This document shows, piece by piece, positions 1-12,028 of a stretch of 64,000 nt of DNA. Source of the DNA: Janthinobacterium sp. PAMC25594 (lineage in GTDB: Bacteria > Pseudomonadota > Gammaproteobacteria > Burkholderiales > Burkholderiaceae_D); the NCBI RefSeq assembly GCF_019443505.1, contig NZ_CP080377.1:4154001-4218000 (forward strand), in the 5' to 3' direction. The position numbers and the translations under genes were made by a program. The first letter of the stretch is position 1; every line of letters starts with the position of its first letter. The notes under the pieces are model-generated. The model was not told where the DNA came from, searched no databases, and saw only the letters and a program-made list of their open reading frames with translations.

Positions 1-336
1 ATCAGCGATTTTTCGCCGTCGTCGATCGCGGTGATGCCCGATATTGAAAACTACCTCGATTTCGTCATGTCGATGTGCCTGGCCTTTGGCGCCACGTTCG
101 AAGTGCCCGTGGTGGTGGTGATCCTCGTGCGCATGGGCCTTGTTTCCATTGCGAAACTCAAGGAAGTGCGTCCCTACATCATCGTCGGCGCCTTCGTGAT
201 TGCCGCCATCGTCACGCCGCCGGACGTCGTCAGCCAGTTCTCGCTGGCCATCCCGATGTGCCTGTTGTTCGAGCTGGGCCTGCTGGTGGCGCCCATCTTC
301 GTCAAGGCCACCCAGGCGCCGGAAGAAGCGTCCTAG
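1..336 (+). CDS. tatC: Sec-independent protein translocase TatC, C-terminal part (truncated by window edge)
   Basis: The reading frame is open from the first base and ends at TAG 334-336, giving the last 111 residues. TatC is the multi-spanning core of the twin-arginine translocase and binds RR signal peptides in the inner membrane. The visible part holds the last hydrophobic helices, with the typical loop containing FGATFEVPVV and the motif AIVTPPDVVSQ, which corresponds to the conserved (I)TPPD.xSQ segment before the final helix of TatC. The full protein is usually about 250 residues, so more than half lies upstream. A bidirectional terminator follows directly. Confidence 0.93.
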   Translation: MSDFSPSSIAVMPDIENYLDFVMSMCLAFGATFEVPVVVVILVRMGLVSIAKLKEVRPYIIVGAFVIAAIVTPPDVVSQFSLAIPMCLLFELGLLVAPIFVKATQAPEEAS

Positions 337-358
337 GCTCTCTACTATACTCGCAAGC

Positions 359-396
359 AAAAGCCGCCGACCTCTCCCGGGAGCAGCGGCTTTTTT
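359..396. terminator. Bidirectional intrinsic terminator between tatC and the convergent coiled-coil gene
   Basis: The arms GCCGC (363-367) and GCGGC (386-390) are flanked by A and T runs (A359-362, T391-396), so the structure can end transcription from both sides. It sits 22 bp after the tatC stop and 25 bp from the stop of the convergent gene. Confidence 0.8.
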
Positions 397-420
397 ATCG
401 CCGGATGGGGAGGTGAGTGC

Positions 421-1020
421 TTACTGCAGCATCAGTTTGCTGAGGATGCCCAAGTTGAGCAGGATCAAGGTACTCATCATCCAGTAGACGTGTTTCATGT
501 CCGCGCCCTGGCGCAAGTCCAGGCGTTCCAGGCGGGCGTCGAATTTTTGCTCGGAGTGATCGAATCTGGCATCGAATTTCTGTTCCAGGGTATCTATCCG
601 AGTATTGAATTTGTGTTCCAAGGTATCTATCCGGGTATCGAATTTGTGTTCCAGGGTATCTATCCGGGTATCGAATTTCTGCTCCAATGTATCTAATTTG
701 GTATCGAATTGGCGTCCCAGCGCATCTATCCTGGTATCGAGTTTCAAATCCAGCGCGTCTATCCGGGTATCGAGTCTGAGCTCCAGCGCATCGATCTTCA
801 ACTCCAGGGCGCCAAACTTGGTGTCGACCTTTTGCGATACCAGCTTGATTTCCCCCAGCAGATTGCGTTCCAGCGCCGCCAGCTCACTATGCACGACCAC
901 GGCTGAACCCAGCACCTCGCCCAAGGCCGCCGCATGGGCTTCTGCCTGCTGCGTGGGCACGCCTGCCGAGGCGAGGCGTTTGGCGTAATCGAGGGTGTCG
1001 AACTGGATGGGCATATGCAT
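421..1020 (-). CDS. DUF1640-like coiled-coil protein with C-terminal membrane anchor and 11-residue repeats
   Basis: This is a 199-residue protein. The N-terminus (FDTLDYAKRLASAGVPTQQAEA) matches the DUF1640/CCDC90 pattern: a short helical head, a long coiled coil and one membrane helix at the very end (about residues 178-196, WMMSTLILLNLGILSKL). The middle is a run of hendecads of the type FDTRIDTLEHK, repeated at least seven times with small changes. The start at 1020 is chosen because GGAG lies 5 bases upstream; ATG 1014 is the alternative, and an upstream ATG at 1059 has no ribosome site. The function in bacteria is unknown. By analogy with the mitochondrial relatives it is probably an oligomeric inner-membrane protein with its coiled coil in the cytoplasm; that is inference. 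The family call rests on motif recognition only. Confidence 0.75.
   Translation of the reverse strand: MHMPIQFDTLDYAKRLASAGVPTQQAEAHAAALGEVLGSAVVVHSELAALERNLLGEIKLVSQKVDTKFGALELKIDALELRLDTRIDALDLKLDTRIDALGRQFDTKLDTLEQKFDTRIDTLEHKFDTRIDTLEHKFNTRIDTLEQKFDARFDHSEQKFDARLERLDLRQGADMKHVYWMMSTLILLNLGILSKLMLQ
571..801. repeat. 33-bp tandem repeats inside the coiled-coil gene
   Basis: Units of 33 bp (of the type GGTATCTATCCGGGTATCG + 14 bp) follow each other without spacers from about 571 to 801. The central four copies are nearly identical at the DNA level. Each unit encodes one 11-residue coiled-coil hendecad on the minus strand, so copy number can change without breaking the frame. Confidence 0.8.
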
Positions 1021-1146
1021 GGACGCTCCTGAAATCCAGCCTAGCAGGAAAATCGGCAATTGCCAGTGAGGAGAGCGGTGGCGCTTGCCTTCCCATCAGC
1101 CTAATGGACAAGGCAGCGAATCGTTTGCGGCGGCGCAAACGGATGT

Positions 1147-1170
1147 AAAAAGGGCGCCGCAGCGCCCTTT
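1147..1170 (-). terminator. Intrinsic terminator of the DUF885 peptidase gene
   Basis: The arms GGGCGC (1152-1157) and GCGCCC (1162-1167) are followed on the minus strand by five T residues (1151-1147). It lies 23 bp beyond the stop codon at 1193. Confidence 0.75.
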
Positions 1171-1192
1171 GCAAGGTGAGGATGCGTATCGC

Positions 1193-3055
1193 TTAATTCA
1201 TCAGTTCCTTGATGACTTTCACGGGCGCGCTGCCGTAGCTGAGGAATTGCTCGTGGAAATCCTTCAGCACGAATTTGCTGCCCAGCGCTTGCTTGCGCTG
1301 TTCGCGCAAGTCCATGATTTCGCTATAGCCGCTGAAATAGCTGGTCAGTTGCACCGAACTCAGCTGCACGCGACGCCATTTTTCCGTCGCTTCACGCTTG
1401 GTCTGGAAGGCCTGGCGCGTCAGCAGGTCCAGCGCCTGCTCCTGCGTCATGCCCTGCACGTGCACGCTGTAGTCGAGGATGGTGTTGGTGACGCTGCGCA
1501 AGTTCCACTTCGAATACATCAGCCACATTTCCGGCGCATTGTTGCCATAGCCCGATTCAAGCATCATGCGTTCGCCATACACGGCCCAGCCTTCGATCAT
1601 GGCACCGTTGCCGAAGATGGACTTGACCAGCGACGGCGATTTGTTGGCATACACGAGCTGCGTGTAGTGGCCAGGGATGGCTTCGTGGATGTTCAGGATC
1701 TGCAAGATCCAGTGGTTGTACTCGCGCAAGCTGCTTTCCGCCTGTTCCGCCGTCTCGCCGTCGAGCGGCGTCACGTTGTAATAGGTGCGGTCCTGCGGAC
1801 GGTAGGGGCCGGGCGCCTCGATGCTGGCGCCGGCCACGCCGCGCTGGTAAGCGGGCGTTTCACGCACGACCAGCGGTTTTTTCGGGTCCATCGTCAGCAG
1901 GTTGTGGCTGGTCACCCATTCCTGCAATTCCGGGATCTGGCGGCGGATTTCCGGCACGAAATCGGCGGGTGCCACGTGATTGCTGGACAGCTTGTCGATC
2001 ACCATGCCGATCTTCGCCGTGCGGTCCGCCGGCTTGGCCGTGGCGCCCATGGTTTTCACCCACAGCTCGTCGGACAGGCTATCCATGTGCTCAAGCAACT
2101 TTTCGCGCGCGGCCAGGGCTTTCTGATACATCTGCTCGGCGCTCACGCTGGCCTGGATATCGTAGGCGAACTTCTGTTCATATAAATCTTTGCCAATGCG
2201 GAAGGAACGCGCGTTGCCGTTCTGCGCCAGCGCCGCATCCTGCTCCGTCAGCCAGGTCGCATAGCCTTGCACGGCCGAGCGGGCCGCGGCGATGCGCGCG
2301 TTGTACAGCTGTTTTTCGAGCGGCGTCAGGATGGACGCCTGTGCCGTCTTGTTCAGGTCGTCAAGCACGCTGAGCACGCCGGCGCTCTGGGCGATGGCCA
2401 GCTGCGTGTGTTCGCGCGTGGGGTGATTGATACTGGCGCGCGCGGCCGCATAGTATTGCGGCACGCTGGCGATGCGCTTGAGCAGGGTGCGCAGGCGCTG
2501 CGGCTGCGCCGCGTATTCCGTGTTCAGGATGAAGTCGATGGAGCCGGCCACGTTGTACTGGGCGGGATTCCATTCGAATTCGCGGAAGGTGGTCAGATAC
2601 CAGCGATCCGATTGCAGTTTATTCGTCAGCAAGGCCAAGTCGGTACGTTGCTTGTCCGACATTTTGCTGGCATTCAGCTTGCCGAACTTGCCCAGCCATT
2701 CTTCGATGAAGGCCAGTTGCTTCTGGCGGCTGGCCGCGTCGGGAATGCTCAGGTTGGCGGCGCCATCGTACTTGCCGACCGAAATCGCGCTTTCCGGGTC
2801 CAGGCGCCACAGGGCCGTGAGGAACTGGCCACTCAGGTTATTCATGGAGCGGTCGCTGCTGTTCTCGCTGGCGACGGCGGCGACCGTGGCTGCCGTAGCG
2901 GCCGTGACGACGGCCGCTTTCTTGGCGACGGTTTTTTTCTTACTGCTGCTGGTACTGGCCTTGCCGTTCTTCTGCGGCTTTTTGGCGGCGCTGGCCGGTG
3001 TCAGGGTAAAGGCCAGCATCAATGCGGCGAGCGCAACTTTATTTCTTGTCAGCAT
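1193..3055 (-). CDS. Secreted DUF885 family metallopeptidase
   Basis: The protein has 620 residues. It starts with a signal peptide (about residues 1-23, cleavage near PASA-A), then a Lys/Ser/Ala-rich linker to about residue 60, and then the DUF885 domain to the end. The zinc-site motif HEAIPGH is at residues 457-463 (helix beginning NIHEAIPGHYTQL), the hallmark of this thermolysin-like family. Length and layout are normal for DUF885 proteins, which are thought to act on peptides in the periplasm; the substrate is not known. It stands alone with its own terminator on the left and 164 bp of unfeatured sequence on the right. The family assignment is firm, the enzyme activity is inferred. Confidence 0.88.
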   Translation of the reverse strand: MLTRNKVALAALMLAFTLTPASAAKKPQKNGKASTSSSKKKTVAKKAAVVTAATAATVAAVASENSSDRSMNNLSGQFLTALWRLDPESAISVGKYDGAANLSIPDAASRQKQLAFIEEWLGKFGKLNASKMSDKQRTDLALLTNKLQSDRWYLTTFREFEWNPAQYNVAGSIDFILNTEYAAQPQRLRTLLKRIASVPQYYAAARASINHPTREHTQLAIAQSAGVLSVLDDLNKTAQASILTPLEKQLYNARIAAARSAVQGYATWLTEQDAALAQNGNARSFRIGKDLYEQKFAYDIQASVSAEQMYQKALAAREKLLEHMDSLSDELWVKTMGATAKPADRTAKIGMVIDKLSSNHVAPADFVPEIRRQIPELQEWVTSHNLLTMDPKKPLVVRETPAYQRGVAGASIEAPGPYRPQDRTYYNVTPLDGETAEQAESSLREYNHWILQILNIHEAIPGHYTQLVYANKSPSLVKSIFGNGAMIEGWAVYGERMMLESGYGNNAPEMWLMYSKWNLRSVTNTILDYSVHVQGMTQEQALDLLTRQAFQTKREATEKWRRVQLSSVQLTSYFSGYSEIMDLREQRKQALGSKFVLKDFHEQFLSYGSAPVKVIKELMN

Positions 3056-3219
3056 AGTTTATCTCTTGAATATTTTGTTGTTTGCTCTCATCAGAAAATA
3101 ATAAACTGATAATATAAGTAACAAACAACTATTGAAAGGTTGGCTTTGCTTGCCAGGGCGGCCAAAGATTAGCATTAATTACCGCGCTTGCGCAGTTTTT
3201 TGCCAGCAAGCCAGCTTCG

Positions 3220-3708
3220 CTAGACGACGATGGCGCTGCCGTGCAGCAGCTCCTGGTGGCGCGCATTGATGGCCGCCACGGCATCCTTGCCGCGCGCCAT
3301 GCCGGTGGCGTGGATTTCGATGTCCTGCGTGTAGCGCTGGCTGACGCGCACCGTGTAGGACTGGAACAGCCAGCTCCAGAAATTGGTTTCGTAGACGGCT
3401 TCATCCATGTCGCGCCATTTGACGCCCATGAGTTTCTTTTTCCACGGCAAAATGCCGGATGCCAGCCACACGCCCGCCTCGTCGTAGTACAACTGATAGC
3501 TGCGGATGGTCAGCAGGCGGTAGCCGACGATCAGGGCCGAGCCGATCAGCACCACGAAGGCGGCGCGCGCGTTGTACTTGAAAGCCAGCGGCAGGGCGGC
3601 AAAGAACAGCAGCACGGCAATGATGAAAGTGCTGACATAGGCCGTCCAGGATTTGCCGCACAAAAAGGTGGCGCGCTGGCCGGCGCTGGTGGCGATGTAA
3701 TCGGTCAT
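3220..3708 (-). CDS. Small membrane protein with PH-like domain, unknown function
   Basis: This is a 162-residue protein. Two hydrophobic segments lie close together (about residues 23-41 and 48-64). The C-terminal 100 residues read like a bacterial PH-type fold: YYDEAGVWLASGILPWKKK, then a strand containing WRDMDEAVYE, then FQSYTVRVSQRY. This layout (TM hairpin plus PH domain) is common among small bacterial membrane proteins of unknown role. It lies 69 bp downstream of the SNF2 helicase gene on the same strand and may be co-transcribed with it. No ligand or catalytic residues can be named. Confidence 0.7.
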   Translation of the reverse strand: MTDYIATSAGQRATFLCGKSWTAYVSTFIIAVLLFFAALPLAFKYNARAAFVVLIGSALIVGYRLLTIRSYQLYYDEAGVWLASGILPWKKKLMGVKWRDMDEAVYETNFWSWLFQSYTVRVSQRYTQDIEIHATGMARGKDAVAAINARHQELLHGSAIVV

Positions 3709-3777
3709 GGGGCAAGAAAGTAGAGCGGAAAAACGATCATCGCATGGAACGCCGTTTCCCCGTGCATTTTTTCAAGC

Positions 3778-7955
<4,178 letters not shown>

Positions 7956-7959
<4 letters not shown>

Positions 7960-9899
7960 GCGGGCAAGTTGGCGATATGCACGGGAGGCTCGCCGGCCGC
8001 CACGGGCAGGCCGAACACGCGCTGGTAGAAATACAGTTCCGCGTCCAGCGTGCGCACGATGTTTTCCGCCTTGCGGAAGCCGTGGCCCTCGCCTTCGAGC
8101 GGCACGTACGCGACGGGCACGCCGCGCGCCTGCAGGGCGTCGACCATCTGCTGCGACTGCTGCGGCGGCACCACCTTGTCATCGAGGCCCTGGAAGAAGA
8201 TCATCGGGCGCGACAGTTTGTCCGTGTGGTGGATGGGCGAGCGCTCAAGGTAGAGCGCCTCGGCTTGCGGCTGCGGGGCGATCAGGTAATCGGTATAGCG
8301 CGATTCGAACTTGTGCGAATCGTCGTCCAGGCCCTTCAGGTCGGACACGCCATAGTAGCTGGCGCCCGCCTTGAAGACGTCGTGGAAGGTCAGCGCGCAC
8401 AGGGTCGTCAGGCCGCCCGCACTGCCGCCGCGCACGATCAGGCGCTCGGGGTCGGCCAGGCCGTTGGCGGCCAGATAGCGCGCGCCGGCGATGCAGTCTT
8501 CCACGTCGACGATGCCCCATTGCCCGCGCAGCGCGTCGCGGTACTCGCGGCCGAAGCCGCTGCTGCCGCCATAGTTGACGTCAAGCACGCCGATGCCGCG
8601 GCTGGTCCAGTACTGCGTCGCCAGTTTCAAGGTATTGCTGGCCATGCTGGTGGGGCCGCCATGGCTGATGACGATGACGGGTGGTAATGTGCCTGCGGGC
8701 GCTTGCACGTCGTCATTTTTCGGCGGATAAAAGAAGGCGTGCGCCGTGCGGCCGTTGCTGCTAGGAAAACTCAAGCTGCGCGGCACGGACAGGTAAGCCA
8801 GCGCGGGCAATTGCGCGATCGACTGCGCCAGCACTTCCAGTTCGTGGTTCGACAGGTCGATGCGCGCCAGTTCCAGCGCGATGGTGGGGCTGCCGCCCAG
8901 CAGCGCGACGAAGCCGGGCCCCACGCGCAGTTCGCGGATTTCCTGGTACGGATGCGGGATCGGCTCGAGTTTCGCCTCGGCCACGCTCAATTGCGCCAGG
9001 TAGCTGATGCCGGCCTGGATATACGTGCAGACGATTTCGTCGTCGGACAGAAAACCGTACATGCTGGCGCCGAAGGTCCAGTGCGGCGTGGCAAATTCCG
9101 CTTCCATCGGGCACAGCGCCTCGATGTCGGCGCCGTGCAAGCGGTACAGATTCCACCAGCCGCTGCTGTCGGAAACGAAGTGCAGCAAGCCGTTTGGCGA
9201 CCATTCCGGCTGGCAGATCGACTCGCGCGCGCCGCCGGCGATCAGGCGTGGCGAACCCAGGCTGCCATCCGCGTGCACGTCGGCCAGCCACAGTTCCGTG
9301 CCTTGCCACGGCAGGCGCGGGTGATCCCAGCTGATCCAGGCCAGCTGGCTGCCGTCCGGCGACAAACGCGGCGCCGCATAAAAGTCGTGACCGCGCGCCA
9401 GCACTGTCTCGCGCCCGTCGAATCCGACGGCGGCCAGGCAGTTTTCCGGATGGGCATGTCCCTCTGCCGGATGCTGTTCGCGCACGGCGATCAGGCGGGA
9501 ACGGGCCGCATCGACGACGAAGTCCGCATGGCGCGTGTTGCCGCCCGTGGTGAACGCTTCGGGTGCGGCGTCGCCGCTCACGCGGTACAGGCAATTGTCG
9601 GCGAAATGCGAAAAATACACGGTATCGCCGGCCACGGCATATGCGCCGCCGCCGTATTCATGCACGCGGGTGCGCACATTGAACGGTGCCGGCGTCAGTT
9701 CATCGACCCGCGCGCCGCGCTGGCGCAGCAGGGTGTTGCGGCCCGCCTCGCTGGCGCGCCCGGCCAGCCAGAACACGTCGGCCCCATCCGCGCCGCCCAG
9801 GGCCAGCTGCGTCAGCGGCGAGGCGCCAGCGGCGACGATGGCCGCGCTGATCGGCGATGGCCAGATGCCATAAGGGGTGCTGGATGCGGTCGAGGTCAT
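7956..9899 (-). CDS. S9 family prolyl-oligopeptidase-like serine peptidase
   Basis: The protein has 647 residues and no signal peptide. Residues 1 to about 390 form a beta-propeller-like region with repeated WSPNG/LSPDGS motifs. The alpha/beta-hydrolase domain follows, with the nucleophile in GGSAGG (Ser493), Asp574 in GLDDKVVP and His606 in EGEGHGF. This is the dipeptidyl-aminopeptidase/acylaminoacyl-peptidase branch of family S9, a cytoplasmic enzyme that trims short peptides. It is first in a leftward unit and overlaps the SNF2 helicase by 4 bp. Start ATG 9899 gives the usual length of the family. The exact substrate cannot be read from sequence. Confidence 0.9.
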
Positions 9900-10098
9900 G
9901 CGGGCTCCGTGTCGTGGTGGAAAGAGGGGGCCTCCAGGCGGCGTCAGGCAGCGCGGCGGCGTGCATCATCATAATGGAAGGGCCGGCACAACGAAAGTCA
10001 TCGCTGTGCGTGGCAAATGCTGCAAAGCGGCACTGGAATCAATGAAATGGCGGCGATTGGATGCGATAATACCGCTTCTCCAAGCTCGATTGCCTGCC

Positions 10099-11184
10099 AT
10101 GCCACAATTTGCTCCGCTCCAGAATGACACTTTCCTGCGCGCCCTGTTGCGCCAGCCGACCGAGCACACCCCTGTCTGGCTGATGCGCCAGGCGGGCCGC
10201 TATCTGCCCGAATACCGCGCCACGCGCGAGCGGGCCGGCTCCTTCCTGGGCCTGGCGAAGAATCCCGATTACGCCACCGAAGTCACCTTGCAGCCCCTGG
10301 AGCGCTTCCCGCTCGACGCGGCCATCCTGTTTTCCGACATCCTGACGGTGCCTGACGCGATGGGCCTGGGCTTGTATTTCGCCGATGGCGAAGGCCCGAA
10401 GTTCGAGCGTCCGCTGCGCACGGAGCAAGATGTGAAGGCCTTGCAAGTGCCGGACCTGGAGTCGCTCGACTACGTTTTCAAGGCCGTCACGCAAATCCGC
10501 ACGGAACTCAATGGCCGCGTGCCGCTGATCGGTTTTTCCGGCAGCCCGTGGACCCTGGCGTGCTACATGGTGGAAGGCGGCGGCTCGAAAGAGTTCCATA
10601 CCATCAAGAAGATGCTGTACAACCGCCCTGACCTGATGCACCACATCCTGGCCATCAACGCCACTTCCGTGGCGCAGTACCTGAATGCGCAAATCGATGC
10701 CGGCGCGCAAGCCGTGATGATTTTCGATTCCTGGGGCGGTGCGCTGGCCGATGGCGCCTACCAGGAATTTTCGCTGGCCTACATGCAGCAAGTGGTGGCG
10801 CAGCTGAAACGCGACAAGGATGGCGTCAAGATTCCCGCCATCGTGTTTACCAAGGGCGGCGGCCAGTGGATCGAGCAGATCGCCGACATCGGCGCCGATG
10901 CCGTGGGCCTGGACTGGACCGTCAACCTGACGCGCGCGCGCCAGCTGGTCGGGCATAAAGTGGGCTTGCAGGGCAATCTCGACCCGGCCATCCTGTTCGC
11001 CAGCCCGGAGCAGATCCGCGCCGAAGTGGCGAAAGTGCTCAACGCCTTTGGCGCGCCGTCGGCCGGTACGGGCCACGTATTCAACCTGGGCCATGGCATT
11101 TCCCAGTTCACGCCGCCGGAATCGGTCGAAGCGATGGTGGAAGCCGTGCACAGCATGAGCCGCGCCATGCGCAGCGGTCAGTAA
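10099..11184 (+). CDS. hemE: Uroporphyrinogen decarboxylase
   Basis: The protein has 361 residues and converts uroporphyrinogen III to coproporphyrinogen III in heme synthesis, in the cytoplasm. Both family signatures are present: [16 protein letters not shown] near residue 25 and [17 protein letters not shown] near residue 140. The active-site Asp lies in [10 protein letters not shown]. The ATG at 10099 is chosen because it opens the conserved [17 protein letters not shown] start; an upstream open stretch in the same frame to 9877 has no similarity to the family. The gene is followed by an intrinsic terminator and then by a DnaA-box-rich gap before priA. Confidence 0.97.
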   Translation: MPQFAPLQNDTFLRALLRQPTEHTPVWLMRQAGRYLPEYRATRERAGSFLGLAKNPDYATEVTLQPLERFPLDAAILFSDILTVPDAMGLGLYFADGEGPKFERPLRTEQDVKALQVPDLESLDYVFKAVTQIRTELNGRVPLIGFSGSPWTLACYMVEGGGSKEFHTIKKMLYNRPDLMHHILAINATSVAQYLNAQIDAGAQAVMIFDSWGGALADGAYQEFSLAYMQQVVAQLKRDKDGVKIPAIVFTKGGGQWIEQIADIGADAVGLDWTVNLTRARQLVGHKVGLQGNLDPAILFASPEQIRAEVAKVLNAFGAPSAGTGHVFNLGHGISQFTPPESVEAMVEAVHSMSRAMRSGQ

Positions 11185-11215
11185 CGCAATACCGCTTCCC
11201 CTGGCGCAGGGGCAG

Positions 11216-11252
11216 AAAAGGCAGGCTTCCCAGCGGAAGCCTGCCTTTTTCT
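11216..11252 (+). terminator. Intrinsic terminator of hemE
   Basis: The arms GGCAGGCTTCC (11220-11230) and GGAAGCCTGCC (11235-11245) form a perfect 11-bp stem with loop CAGC, followed by TTTTTCTTT. It lies 31 bp after the hemE stop. Confidence 0.92.
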
Positions 11253-11255
11253 TTG

Positions 11256-11880
11256 CTGCGCCTTAGCAGGAAATACCGACTTATGCACAATTTTTTTTGC
11301 TGCGGAAATAAGAGGCAGTTGAAAAGCCATGCCCGGGGATGCTCTGCAAGTACTTGATTATTAAGAAATAAAAAATGTCTTGTCGGACGGACTTTGTTGC
11401 AATTGATAAGGTTATTCTTCCGTTTGCCAGCCTTATTCCTTCATTGTCCACAAAGTTATCAACAGATTCTGTGGATAAAATTGAAAAGTATTTTGTTAAC
11501 CGATACTTAGCGTCGATGTTCAGGTTTCACCTGAAGTGCATGTTGCACTGCATGATAATTGAACAATGTTTCGCCGCCCCGCGGGTAAAACCGAACGCTT
11601 GCCCGGCAATTGTCAACTTTGCCTCATATGGTGGCGTTTTTTGCGCAGGGCATGCATCAAAACGGTGCTTATTCCTGTATAAAAAAATCAGAAATGGTTC
11701 AGTTATGCACAGCGGCGGAAATGCCCCACGGATTTATCGCCTTCCGGGGATCAATTTTTAAGTCATTGATTTTAAATAGTTAATTTTTCTTGCGTGCCCC
11801 TCTTGACGGCGATCAAAATTTTCTGTCCACATTTTTATGAAAGTTAATTTTGCTTTGTCCACAAAGTTATCCACAGAATT
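11256..11880. other. AT-rich DnaA-box cluster, candidate chromosomal replication origin (oriC-like)
   Basis: This is the main part of the 844-bp gap between hemE and priA. Exact TTATNCACA DnaA boxes lie at 11281-11289 (+), 11470-11478 (-), 11703-11711 (+) and 11867-11875 (+). One-mismatch boxes lie at 11444-11452 and 11855-11863 (TTGTCCACA) and at 11456-11464 (TTATCAACA). A composite block TTGTCCACAAAGTTATC followed by MACAGA occurs twice, at 11444 and 11855. AT-rich stretches that could unwind lie at about 11353-11377 and 11760-11790. No convincing gene is present; a 128-codon open frame at 11375-11761 has no ribosome site and covers the boxes. In Caulobacter the origin is next to hemE, which supports the reading by analogy. 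dnaA itself is not in the window. Confidence 0.6.
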
Positions 11881-12028
11881 TTCTTCAGGCATGATGACAC
11901 GCTGTCCTGCCTGCTGTTAGGCGTTTGGCGGAAGAAACAAGTATCATGGCCCGCTGGCTTGATGCCTGGCATCCCGCCGCGCCATTGACCCTGCCGCGCG
12001 CTTTTTTATAGAGATAGGCCAACTCCCC

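Noticed and set aside
571..801. Regular repeats that might suggest a CRISPR array
   Set aside because: Units are directly adjacent with no spacers, period 33 bp, and they encode a coiled coil in frame.
1085..2185. Long open frames antisense to the DUF885 gene and to many other GC-rich genes
   Set aside because: His/Arg/Ala/Gly-rich translations typical of the opposite strand of high-GC genes; no motifs or ribosome sites.
11375..11761. 128-codon open frame in the hemE-priA gap
   Set aside because: No ribosome site and an amino-acid mix unlike its neighbours; it runs across several DnaA boxes in AT-rich DNA.
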